DNA of 64,000 bases from Scolanthus callimorphus (lineage: Eukaryota; Cnidaria; Anthozoa; Actiniaria; Edwardsiidae), in assembly GCA_033964015.1 (NCBI GenBank), contig CM066920.1, forward strand, positions 12,305,912-12,369,911, in the 5' to 3' direction. The notes under the pieces are model-generated. The model had not been told where the DNA came from and did not search any database. It worked only from the letters and a program-made list of their open reading frames with translations. Of the stretch, positions 1 through 13,400 are shown one piece after another (the first letter of the stretch is position 1; each line of letters opens with the position of its first letter). The position numbers were made by a program, and so were the translations under genes.

Positions 1-1430
1 AAATATGCCATTATTCCAAGACAATAAACAAAATAAGGACAGAACCCTTTAGATATTGTTATATACTTGTGATTAAGCGAGTTTCAGGTCAACCAAGTAA
101 ATATTTGTCGAGTTCTGGGAAATAAAATTTTAGTACGAAATGTATGGGAACTTTGCGATTCGATGCCTTATTTATTTCTCTTATGACATCTTTGAAAAAC
201 ATCTAATTCACACACAAATAGTATGGTCTAACAGAAGAAGGGCAAGCGCTCTTTTTGACCGAATTTCAGGGAGATATGTTATTTTCTGAATGAAATATGA
301 GTAACGTAATACGCGTCAAGATTACAGCAAAATGTATTGAGCCGCCATCTTGGTGCCCCTTTGAGGGACACCAAGATGGCGGCCAAATCACGAAGTCCCT
401 CAAAAGCGCACAGTAATAATAGGAATGACATCGAATGACATTTGTAGTTATTCTATAATCATATATTCTCTACTAGTTTTCAAATTAGACCATAACCTCC
501 TGTTAAAGTTCCCAATCGACTCTTCGAAATTCGTGACCGGGTGTTGCGTGACATGAATTACCTTCGGCGATATTTCTGTGTTTAACTAATGAAACGATAT
601 GATATTTGGAATAAATGCTCCTAAGAGGGAGTTTGTATCGGTATCATAGCTGAAACATAGTAAAATCAATTATAGGGAATTAATATTTTAGTGACGTCAC
701 GTGAAACCCAAGAATTTTCCATGAATCCTGCTGCTGGGTCCTCCTCTCATTTTGCGAGGGAGATTTAGCAGCACACGGGCAATAAGTAAGTAAGTAAGAA
801 AAGTAAGCAACTTTATTAACGTCTCAAATCTTCTAGCCGTACACGGCAATCAGAATACCATTGAAATATGATATTGCCACCGTGTTGAAATAAAGGATCA
901 TCATTATTGGCAAAATATTCACTTTTGTGCCAAAATCAGTGGGTATTCTGAAACACATAGGGATAATGCCAAGAGTGGGGGGGGGGGGGGGGGTCGACTG
1001 TTCGCTTGATTTCCTCTCGCCCTTGACTCCCCCCTTACATGGCAGTAAGATAATCCCGTGTATTTTCAGGGGGGCAAACGTTAGGGTGCCTCCAAACTTC
1101 AGAGCCGAAAAGATGAAGTAGATGATAGATAGGTTAATATATATGATAACGTTTTCTTTATGGGGGGGGGGGGGGTGCTGGAAATCCCGTCAATATTGGA
1201 AACAATCAACTGGATTTCAACTATGCAACAACCAAACGTAAAATGAATAGCGCCTTTTTGTTCTATAAACGAATCGATCTCTGGTTGGCACAGTAATAAC
1301 TGGTGACGTCAGCGTGAACAGAGCTATAGGAAAGATAGGAGGTTTACGGCAAGAAAAAAAAAATAGAAACAACCCCGAAAACATCAAAATAAACTTGTCA
1401 CGCTGCAGATTATATAGCGTTTCGTCTTAC
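1..1430. other. SMC1 intron sequence, no gene seen
   Basis: No SMC1 exon follows exon 20 before the left edge. The stretch holds a YY1-like palindrome (344-384), a short GTAA repeat near 785, and poly-G runs at about 978-993 and 1161-1175. A diverged relative of the 19.7-kb MITE is at about 1243-1327. Confidence 0.6.
344..384. repeat. Palindrome of two YY1-like motifs
   Basis: GCCGCCATCTTGGTG and CACCAAGATGGCGGC face each other across an 11-base spacer, giving 15-bp arms. Each arm is a YY1-type site. It lies in SMC1 intron sequence away from any known start. Confidence 0.7.
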
Positions 1431-4400
1431 CTTATCTTCCACTTGGTTCATCTCTGTTTCTGTCTCTTGGATAACGACTTCCCGTTCACCCATAGATGCC
1501 AGAATGCGAGCTCTTTCAGGCTGGAAATGAGAGCAAATCAGTGAAACATGCAAAAATACAAGATCTCTCTAAGGCTCATGCTGGCTTTGACCATCACAAT
1601 GGTTCAACTGTAGACAAAATTTTACCTCAAGCCCTTTCAGTTTGCCCTCAATGATTTTCAACTCTCGGGTTATCTCAGCCAGTGTTTGATTTTCCTGTGT
1701 GGGGAAATGTTTTGTTAGTTTTCAAAGGCGCTATAATGCCATTACCAGAAAATAACAACGTAGAAATGATTTACCAAAGATAGTTACTACTGTAACTTTA
1801 GATAAGACATGTGCCCAGACCATCCATACTGGTTATATGGACGCTGCTATCTACACTAAGTTGCACTCTTCTTACATTTTTATTTTTGTTCGAGGTCCTG
1901 TAAATTACCGGATCATGCAAAGTAGTTCCACTAAACACCCGAACAACGAATGCATTAGAGCCTCACATAGGCACGGGTGCAATCTGACAAGGCGGACTTA
2001 CTTTAAAGGAACATTTAGGAACAACGAATGCTTTGGAGCCTCGTATATAGGCACTGATGCAATCTGGTAAAGGCGGACTAATTTAGGAATATGAAATAGT
2101 CGGCACGTAACACTTGCATATAACTTTTCTTTTCCGTTTCGAACTATCCAACACACTCCCGCGTTTCTAACTTGTGGAATTGAAATAAAATAAAATAAAA
2201 ACCTCGGTGCAGTTGATCACAATCTAGCACATAAAGTAATTCGCTTAGTTTCACATGGTTTCAGGCAAATGTACCATAAGGTTGCACCGCCCGCCAACTG
2301 TCTGTTATAGCTCGCGATGCCATTGGAGCAAATAGGTAAACCAAAACAGAATCGTATAAATTAGTATAAATAGCCATACTTATACTTCAACCTGCTTTCA
2401 TACCACAACGCGCGCGTTTCTCGAATTCTGATTGGCTCTAAGCCGTGGGTACATAAGAGGACATACCACGGAACGCGCCATCATAAGCGCGCGCGCTAAA
2501 AAGAACCAACGAAAACACCGTTTGGCCGCGCGCGCGCTGCTTTTGCCTTTTTATTTTTGCCTTTTTGTTGTGGTATAAAACAAATATCCTCTGATTTTCC
2601 GTGGTATGTCCTCTTATATACCACGGAATGACGTAATAAAGTGGTCATTGGACATTTGTTAAATGTGCAATGATTTTACAATACATCGCTCGCAAGAAAC
2701 ATTTGCTCCCACGAGGCACCGCGTGCTACAGCAGACAGTTGTGGTGGTGCAGCCTTGACTGAGAAATACTAGTCATACAATGCTTTCGAGTGGCATACTA
2801 TACACTTAATGACTGCTTCCGAGGGAAACAGCGAGTTTTGTTTTCCCTCGAATCTCTATGTTTCCCTCGACCCCGAGACGAAGTCGAGGGAAACATCGAG
2901 ATTCGAGGGAAAACAAAACTCGCTGTTTCCCGAGGGTGCAGTCATTAAGTGTTTTATTATATAGCAAAAAGAAAATACGGTAAAAATCATAAAAAATCAT
3001 CCGCCGAAATTTTTCGCTCTAGCGATGTCGCCCCCGAGGGCAACAACTTTTTAATTGTAGCCCGCGCGGGCTACATTGGATTTGTAGCCGCCACGTGACC
3101 ATGATAGAACCAATCGGAGCGCGCGCTTTGATCGAATAAACACGAGCTATATAATAATGTACACTTAAGGTATGAGTATACCTTTGAAGGGTGTCGCGGG
3201 AAAAAAATTCGTATCGCGTCACAATTTACACCACAAACGTCGTTTATATATCATTTCAAAGCTAAAAGGTTGGTCTATCTGATGGATAATTTTGCTTTCA
3301 TTATATTGTACATGAACATATACTTTTTTAGCCCTAAAGAAAAAAGTACCGACTTTGTTTAAAAAGTTCCAGCTTCTTCCAATTAAATTGCACAGATCCA
3401 AATTTAAGCAAAATCTATTCTTTAGAAGGCGATCTAAAAAAAGGTGTGCGGGATTTTTGATTTTCCTTTCAAAACATATTTTATGCTAATTTTTGTGTTA
3501 GCATTGCCAAAAATATCGATTTTCAATCTGTTTTACGTAATATTTCCGAAAATACGTAAAATATCAAAAATCCCGCACACCTTTTTTCAGATCGCCCTCT
3601 AAGGAATACATTTTGGGGAAATCTGGAGCTTTTAACATTAACTGGAAGTGGCAGGAACTCTTAAAAAGCAAAAATTGGTACTTTTCCTTTGAAGCACAAA
3701 ACGACGAAAACGTTCCATCAAATTAACGTTGCATATAAATATACCACTTAGCAAGTAAGGCCGTTTCACAAGCTTTAAAACGATATATAAATGGCCCTTG
3801 TAGTGTAAATAATGACGCGACAGTGATTTTTTTTGCGAAAAATTGGCATCACTCGCGCAAAGGTATACTCATACCTTAATGACTGCTTCCGAGGGAAACA
3901 GCGAGTTTTGTTTTCCCGAGAATCTCGATGTTTCCCGAGACGAAGTCGAGGGAAACATCGAGATTCGAGGGAAAACATAACTCGCTGTTTCCCGAGGGTG
4001 CAGTCATTAAGTGTTTTATTATATAGCAAAAAGAAAATACGGTAAACATGGGTAAAACTAGTCCGCCGAAATTTCTCGCTCTAGCGATGTCGCCCGCGCG
4101 GGCAACAATTTTTTAATTGTAGCCCGCGCGGGCTACATTGGATTTGTAGCCCGCCACGTGACCATTATAGAACCAATCAGAGCGCGCGCTTTGATCGAAT
4201 AAACACGAGCTATATAATAATATACAATTAATGACTGCTCCCGAGGGAAACATCAGTTTTGTTTCCCGAGTTCGTCTCGGGAAACATCGAGATTCGAGGA
4301 AAACAAAACTGGTGTTTCCCGAGGGAGTAGTCATAAGTGTTTTGTTATATAGCAGAAAATATACTACAATTATTAAGTCAAAACAAACGTATTTCAAGAA

Positions 4401-7400
4401 TGAAAGTGAAGTTACAAAGTGTGCGCCGACTGCATCATGTAAAGGGAAAACACTCCTAAATAACACAATTTTCTTGTATTAGCAAAAACTTATCAAAATT
4501 AGCAAAGGTTTTTTTAAATAAGACTCGCGTGTTTACAATAAACTTCTATTTTTTCTCGCTCTCAAACGCGATGCGCGAAAGCAATATTCCCCAATCGGTC
4601 AATAATTTTTCGCAATATTGACTGATCGGGGAATATTTGATTTATACTTCACCACGTGACCTTGATTTAGCCAATAAGAGCGCGCGCTCGGTTGGAGTGA
4701 GCACTCGCTATATAACAATGCAGAATATCCCACGCGTCAGTTGTATTTTCTGGTATACACACGAGCCTTTAGGCGACAAATGAAGACGAAGACTTACAAT
4801 GCTGTCTTTGTCCTTGCGGCAATATCTCAGTCGGGTCTCCAGTCCGTCTATCTGAGACTGCAGGTTCTGGAGTTCTGGTTCCTTCCTCCTGTGCTGCATC
4901 AAGTCTCTCAGCTCAACAAGGTACTTGTCTCTTTTCTTCTTGAGTCCATCCACCTGCTTCTCGTCCCAGCGAAGCGCCTTTGCCTTCAGATCACTGGAAG
5001 AGATCAATTGTAAAATCAACAGTGAGATTATATATGAAAGCAGCAGTGCTTGTCACTGCTTGACACACCCGAGCATCAAAAGTGAATTATCCTGGCGACC
5101 ACAACTTTAACATGTTCACAATATCTACAGAAATAATTACGTGGGATGCCTGTGAATAGGCCCGCGTATTAAATTGCCTTTCCGCGGGATTTGGCACGAG
5201 ATTGACATTTTTTAAAAAGAAATCCCGCAGCGATACGATTGGCTGCGAGATTTGACTACGGGGTCAGTGTCAAGCGCGTGAGGTTGGCGGCGTTCCGTCG
5301 TCGGACAGCCGGGAAGACGGCGGAAAGCGGAGCTAGAATCTTTCTTAAGGCTTGTCTTCATGATTTGCCAGCTATATCGGATTTTAACTGTTTCTCTGGG
5401 GCGGTCTCCCTGTGGAAAGGCCCCAGCCTTTGCCAGGGTCTTCTTCCGAGTGACCCGCCATCTTGAAATTACCCAGAAGACCCTGGGAACGAGGTTGTGG
5501 AAAGATACGTCGTCATTTTGCGACTAGATTGAAATTCTTGCTCGCCAACCCATAAATCTAGTCGCAACCATATGATCACTATGTCGAGCCCTCAAACCAG
5601 ACTACTACTACAATTTGCGTTCAACCCTGAAGCTTGACGATTTCTGTGCGTAGGTTTACTTTTCAAACGAGCACGTTTTGTCGAGAACTTGTCGCGTTTC
5701 TCGCTCGCTGATTGGCTTCTGTTTTGACCGTTATTTTCAGCCAATCAGAGTGCGAGAAACGCGACTTCTTCTCGACAAAACGTGCACGTTTGAAACGTAA
5801 ACCTACCCGGAAAAAAAAACGTAAATGGTAGTTTTTCATTTATCCTTGAATATCTAAACAAATAAGCAATTGTCAGTACTCGTCCCTTGTGTAGAAAACG
5901 TAGCATGCATTGTCACGTTCATTTTCTAATGCTTCTTGAGACAATCAATAAATTCTGGTGACAGAATATTAAAAATTCCGGGTCATGTGGGTATGCTCTC
6001 ACCGGCGAAAATGTTCCACTATTCTTTGTATTTTACCTGACTCCACCAGAGATAACACCAGACTTCTGGAACAGAGTACCATCTAAAGCTACAGTCTTCT
6101 TCCTCTCAGAACCGCCAAACGCTATCTTCCTTGCCTCCTCCATGGTATCACAGACAATGGCATTACCACATGCATACTGAAGCGCTTTCTATAACAAGTG
6201 GTCAGCAAACATCAGTTAGAAACTCATACGGTAGTCTCCTCGACTATGTCACACTATGCCACTTATCCGAGATATCGCGTTGTTTAATGAAGCGCTTTCT
6301 ATAAGAAGTAGTCAGCAAACAACAGTTAGAACACTCATACGGTAGTCTCCTCGACTATGTCACACTAGAACACTTGCCAAGTTGTCGCGTTGTTAATGAA
6401 GCGCTTTCTTTGTGGTCAGCAAACACGGCAGTGGCGTACGCAGTCTACAGGCCTGCAGGCAAAAGCCTGTGAACTTCTGGGAGAACTTTAGTGCAAGTAT
6501 TGCTAGCATTAAGCGTTGTGGGCCGAAGTCTTGAAAGGGGATATTATGAGGTAAGGGAGCGGTCATTACTATTTTTTTTTTTTGTTGGGGGTTGGAGGGG
6601 GGGGGGGGTATTTTTTCTTAAACTCAGGCCAAAACTTTTGACCCCCCTCGAATTCGGACCCAAAAAATCGCGAGCCTCCTAACAAAGAGAGCCCCCAAAA
6701 ATGTAGCCCTCCCCCAAATTTACCGGCCCTCCCCTAAACAGTTTGTTACCGACCTTCACAACTGGCGGGCTATAGCGAATCACATCAATCAACAGTTTGG
6801 TGCTTCCTCCAATCTGCCTCAGCTGTTCACTAATGGGTTTCACTTGGATGAAATCCAGAGGTAGAAATGTTTCACGCTCGGCTCGCTGGAGAACAATTTG
6901 CAAGGAAAGATATGAAATAAATCGAACAGAGGAACCTAGGGAATGTGCTGAGAAATTACAGATCCTTTGTTACTTTGTTTTCGTTTGATATTAGAGGACG
7001 AATTACGTGTAGAAATATTTCACTAAACATCTATTCCTTTGTTATTGTTTTCGTTGATATTAGAGGAGGAATTACGTGTAGAAATAACTTATAATATAAA
7101 TATAATATAATATAAAAACGAAGTTTCACATTTGATTTACCAAATTCAATCAAGAACATTGCTCTATATTCTCTAAATCAGCCGATCGAAACGATGCTTT
7201 CTCCGACTTGGTAGTGTTGCTATGCTGTCAGTGTAGAAATAACTTAATAAACATATAAAAACGAAGTTTCACAATTGATTTAACAAATTCAATCAAGAAC
7301 ATTGCTCTATATTCTCTTAATCAGCCGATGGAAACGGATGCTTTCTCCGACTTGGTAGTGTTGCTATGCTGTCAAAATGGCGGTTGACACAGTGGGATTG

Positions 7401-10400
7401 CAGTGTTTGGGGTATTTTTTATTCCACTAACAGAAAAAGAACCAGTCCCTTTGTGAGGGAAAAAAAATTGTTCCCCTATGAATTTTCTCACAGAAAAGAA
7501 ATTAAAGTAGACTTTGCAATCTTTAAATTCGCAGCCTAGCAAAGTATTTGTCGCGGGCTTCCTGTGTCACGCGCACACGCGCCAAAAATGGCGGGAATTT
7601 CAGCCAATCAGACATTGCGACAGACCTGTTCCTTGAGGTACTGTATACAGTCTTTTGCCGTCTTCTCCGTGTCCACGATGATGGCATCCATGTTCATTCC
7701 AAGGACTTTGGTGATTGCAAGGTTATACCTGCCAGTGTATATATAAACATTGGCCTAGGATTTTTTTTAAACAAGACTAACATTTCCCAAACGTAAGGAA
7801 CGTTCTGCCATTGGATGCAATGGTTTTGGGATCAAGTATTCAGGGACCACAGGAACCCATATAGTATTTGCAGAGTAATCAAAATCTCAAAATCAAAATC
7901 TCAGGTTCCTAATTCGCTTTCTTTCATCTATCTGGGTATCTTGTCTTACTGGGCCTGGTTGCTCGATAGTGGTTTATCACTACTAATCCAGGATTAATTA
8001 CCATGGTAACTCGATGGTTTTGTTCAGGACTAAACCTGGTTTAAATTTAACCCATCTTTTAACAACCCGCTCCTGGAGTCTCGGATTCTTTTCGCAAATA
8101 AGATATTTTTTTCTCTTATCGGAGAGCAAACTACTGTACATACCCAAAACACTCAAAACTTTTTTTCAGCATAGTGGAGATAAGGAATTAACCTTGTGTG
8201 AAAGCTAACGTGCTAATGAAATGGTCCCATGTGTGCTTCTGAGCGTTAGCCCTAGTAAGCGGAGAAAGAGAAAAAATCTCTGACCCCGAGAGGGGGTTAG
8301 CAAGACGTGAAATTGGGGCTTTTTTGTCTCTGCCAGTAGCTGTCAACTTACTTCTTATGAGCTGGTTGACAGAGGTCAATAAGCCTTCCATAGACACCTG
8401 GGAACAATCGCTTCATGCTCTCCATCACTTCCTTCCTCTTCTGATGCCGAGTGCTCTCATATTTATTGGACTTTGCCTCATTCAGCTCCGTCTGTACATT
8501 TTCTAACGAGGTAGAGACATCCTTGTGTCGGGCGTTAGCATCATTCACCTCTCTTGAGAGCGTCTCACTTTCTGCCTTTAGTTTGTTCACAGTCTCTACA
8601 TTGGTTCTAGAAATAACAAACTCCTAGTTACTCAAAGCTCTTCACATTTCATAGAGGGGTCATTCTCGTACCCAGAGCTCCCCGAATTGTCTGATTGCGG
8701 GGAGGCTCTGGGGACATCCATTTGAGGGCCCTCGCTGATTGGCTGATTTTGAACGTTGAGACATCCACAGACAGTTGTTTATCCCATCGGCTCTGTATCA
8801 AATCTCGCGCATGCGTCAGTGGCTGTCACGAGAGCACCCCCCCCCCCCCCCCTTTCTTCTGTTTCTTCGTTCATTATGTTGAGGTGTTGGGTACTGATTC
8901 ATTGTCCAAACAGAGTGGAGCGTTATATAGCTACTGCACATCCCGAGCCAGTATCCTGTAATGATGGTTGGCCATGCTTGCATAAAGCATAGTTGTTATG
9001 GAATGGTTAGGGAGCTAGGGAAACTTTACATGATGCCCACATTTAATGAGAGGGGCATTGACAGTGCACACTATTTTTGTCTTATGCTGATCTTATAGAC
9101 TTATTGGCAGAATTTTGGTACCGTGACGGTGCACATACAAAGGATTCGTCTGAAAAAGTGAACAAAGAGATAGTATAATAACATGGTTTTAGGTTTCATA
9201 ACCATCCAACTCTATAAACTAGAGCAGATTTCGTATGACTGTGAAAAGTGCCGCGAGAACCTGGCCTGTTGTAGGTACGTTCACGGTCGCGGCACGGCGA
9301 AACTTTGTCACGGCACTTTTCACAGTAATACGAAATCTGCTCTATGCATAAATTACTTACGTAAGATAGTCTTCCAACTTGTCAATGCGCTCTCTCAGTT
9401 GGACACTGAAAAAAAACATTGAATTCATTTTATCTCATGTCACTTATCTGTAAAAACAGCTTTGAAATATTACACGTAAAACTGTAGCCAGAGTTTGTTA
9501 AACATTTAAGAACATTCCAGGCCTATAATTGAGCTCGCGTAGCAGCTCGCTCTGAAGATCTAAGGCTATTGGCTTGTTACACCTCATTGTCCTTTTGTTC
9601 TCTCATTTATTTTTTTGTGGGTAGTGGGGTGTTAAAATCCAGTAGGGCAAGATCATCCGAGCACTGCTGCAAAACTAAATGTTGCTTGTAACCGACGCCT
9701 ACAATGCTTCTTAGATCCCATACCTTTGCTCCTGTAGTTGTTTCTGTCTGGTCGTCAGCTCGGTTTTGTTCTGCTTAACACCATCTAAGGCTTGCTGGTC
9801 AGACTGTTGCTCCCTGTTGATCTGAAAAATATCTTATCTACATTAGTTAGAATTCTCAATCTTCACTCTTTTACAGAGGTAGCTTGGGGTTCGTAGACTC
9901 AGAAATTGACAAAAAAAATCCATGCATTTAAGGAGCTTTTTCAGACTTTTTCAAGTATGTAGTTGTTTTCCAGACCTCTCAGTCCATTTTGCCCCGTTTT
10001 GCCTCAAAAACGCCTCAAAAACATTTTGCCCCCAAAGAGCAATTCCCCAGGGAAGTGTATACAATCCATTTGAAAAAAATGGCAGTTCAAGGACTTTCCT
10101 GGAAACACGAGAAATCAACAACCTTCCAGGTTGTCCAATGACCGTACTGTACAGACCCTGACTTTACTGTACAGATAAGTTTGATATACAGACTAAAACA
10201 AAATATTCTAATGCATACCCGATCCAATTGCTGCCTCACAGCTGCTGTCTCTTTTCTTGCCTGTTCTTTTAGCTGATTGTACTCCTCAAGCTGAGAAGAA
10301 GAAAAAGGTTAAAATTGTTTCTTATTGATACTACTAACAATCCCAATTGGGTCTCATTATTGCAGGAATTTTTTCACTTTTCACATTCTTGGTGACCTCC

Positions 10401-13400
10401 ATTTTGCCCCAAAATGATGCCCCCACAGAGCAATAGACCTCCTCAGCTTGGGCGTAATGTTGTCCCATTTCAGATCACGTGGCATTCATTTGAATAATCT
10501 TTCTTTGTTTGGAATGCTTCCATATTCATATATTCTTTGATGCGTAGCAGAAAAAACAAAGACAGAATACTCAGGGGAATGCCACGTGATCTGAAATGGG
10601 ACAACATTACGCCCAAGCTGAGGAGGTCTATTGCCCAGGGAAGTGTATACAATCCATATAAGGCCTCTCAGGATGCCATTTTGATCCTACCCATAGGATG
10701 CATTTCCTGACAGAGTCCCTGCAGAGTCCCCATGTTTTTATAGTGTGGAGCGTCCTTTGTATGGACCTAATTAACAGACCCCATTTTCAATAATCCTGAT
10801 GAGAACCCTGCCATCATACTTTCTATTAACTTTGAACCAACCTGTGAGTCCATGAGCTCTAGATCTTCCCCTTGGCTTTGAGATGCTACTTCTTCTTCAA
10901 ACTGAGCCGCAAGTTGTTTTACCTCCTCCAGGGAGTTTTTCAGCTCTTCAATCTGAGATAAAAAACACTTTGAATTAGTTTCATTTAATATGTACAATCA
11001 TATTGTATATGCAACAGGAAATGGAATCCATTCATCCTTTAGCAGTGGGCACAATGTGAAATCAGGAAATTCCATCTTTGCATGCTTGTTCTCACTGTAA
11101 ATTTACTGTGAAACATTCTTTCAAAGTTTTTAGATATATTTTTTCCATTTTTTTTTATTCTTTTTGTATTTTTTCACCTTAGGCATTGCATGCCCTGTAG
11201 AATTCCCAGTTAAGAAAAAATATTACAACAATTTATGGCCATGTGCACGATGTTGCTACCCAATTGACAACCAGCTGAAAATGCGATCGTTTTTGATAAA
11301 AAATAAACGGTCGCCTTAACGTAGCAATCTCATTTTTGGCAAGTGGATAGATATCATGTTGTAGATTATGTAGATAGTGGAATTTCTGTAGAAATTATCA
11401 CCTAACATGGAAAAAACTATTTTTGTAACAAAAAATAGAACTGCAAGCGTTACATTTTGCGCGTTTGAAATGCACTTCTCAACATAGTAATTATATTTCA
11501 TTAAAAAATAGAAAGTAAACGCTGATTTAGAATGAACATTAGCTACACTTCATCGTAGTATATATTTATAATATATCTGTAACTTCATTATAACGAAAAA
11601 AAACAAAATAAAAAGTCATAAATTTGTCAGGTTTTTACTTCCGGTTGAAGTACACAAGAAGTAAAAGTTAGATTTAAACAGTTAATTTAATGAATAAGAA
11701 CAAGATCAATATGTTTACGAAATGCACATTGCTCGTAGCACTAAACTATAGAAACATTCACGTGGAAGACGTCTACAGTATGCAGTATCGTGACAAAACT
11801 AAAGTCATAACGGTTTTTCGAATTGTGTTTCTCTTTCTTGCAGCGATGCGTTGCCTTTTCGCGTTGCCTTTTCGCGTTGCCTTTTCGCGTTGCCTTTATT
11901 CGCCGTTGCCTTTTGTCGTTGCCTTTTACCGTTGCCTTTTACCGTTGCCTTTTGCCGTTGCCTTTTACCGTTGCCTTTTACCGTTGCCTTTTACCGTTGC
12001 CTTTTACCGTTGCCTTTTACCGTTGCCTTTGCCGTTGCCTTTTACCGTTGCCTTTTACAGTTGCCTTTTACCGTTGCCTTTTGCCGTTGCCTTTTGCCGT
12101 TGCGATTACTGCGTTGCCTTTAGTTTCAGCGTGTTGTTTTTCTTTGTTTTACCGCATTGCTTTCGAGTAATGTTATACAAAATTGCTGTCGTCTTTTAAA
12201 AAAATGGACTTGCCAGTGAAATCGCTGGGAGCTCAGCGTTTATTAGAATCTCAGCAACGGAGAATTGAAAGACGGAAAAATGTAGCTAGAAGCTACTACG
12301 AGAGAAAAAAAGAGGAAATTTTGTCGAAAAGAAGGGAACAAAATAATGGCGTTAATCCGGGTGCATCAGCGGAGCAACGAGCGAAATGGCGCCTTTACAA
12401 GAGCAAAGAAAGGCAGCGAACGGCAATTTATGTAAACCGCCCTGGAAAGAAGCCCATTTTTAAGAATAGGGTCACTAAAAAAAGGGCTCTCGATAGAGTA
12501 AAAGAAGTCGTAAAACGCACCGCTAAAAGGCAACGCCAAAACGCATCGCGAAAAGGCAACGCTAAAAGGCAGCGCCAAAACGCATCGCGAAAAGGCAACG
12601 CTAAAAGGCAACGCCAAAAGGCAACGCTAAAAGGCAACGCTAAAAGGCAACACCAAAAGGCAACGCCAAAAGGCAACGCTAAAATGCAACGCTGAGAAAA
12701 GGCAACGCCAAAACGCACCGCTTCGGAGATGTTACGCAAATAGGAACCACCTCTGTGCACATAGCCTTATAACTAAAATTACAAATAAAGCCACAGGAGG
12801 TGGCTAGTTTGCTCAGCTAACCTCAGCTTGATGCCTCTTGTGAGCTGCCTTGGCTTTCTCTAGGGCTTTCCTGGACAGAAGCAAGAGACAGGCAAACTAA
12901 TGTCAGCAGGTTTAATCTTATGGGGACAAGGATGAAGGTGTTGGTATGTTAGACAGACAGTTAAACTTCAATTAAAGGATTTTTACTTTTTTATATACAA
13001 TGTTCTTGGGATCCCCATTATTGCCCCTTCCAACAGTAGCACTGCCTCCACCAACCCAGTCATCACTATCAACAACATCACCTTTGGCTATAACAGCATC
13101 AATGCCGTTAATAGAACTTTTTATTATCAGCAGTATGACATCACCACCTGCATCAAACATCACCCTAACAATCAGTATCAGAAGCTTTAACAACACCCTC
13201 ATCAACTTATTATCAGCCATTAGTGTACTCATCAGAAGCATTAACCACACCCACATCAACATCACCCTAATCATCAGTGTCAGAAGCTTTAACAACACCC
13301 TGATCAACTTAACACCAGCCATTAGTGTACTCATCAAAAGCATCAACCACACCCACATCAACATCGCCCTAACCATCAGTATCAGAAGCTTTAACAACAC

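Noticed and set aside
1..1430. Further SMC1 exons left of exon 20
   Set aside because: No frame matched the conserved sequence expected next (the EFCREIGV-type block) and no good acceptor/donor pair was seen, so the next exon must lie outside the window.
11690..12199. 169- and 115-codon ORFs ([11 protein letters not shown] repeats)
   Set aside because: They read through the left 13-bp repeat arm in several frames equally well, so they are repeat artefacts.
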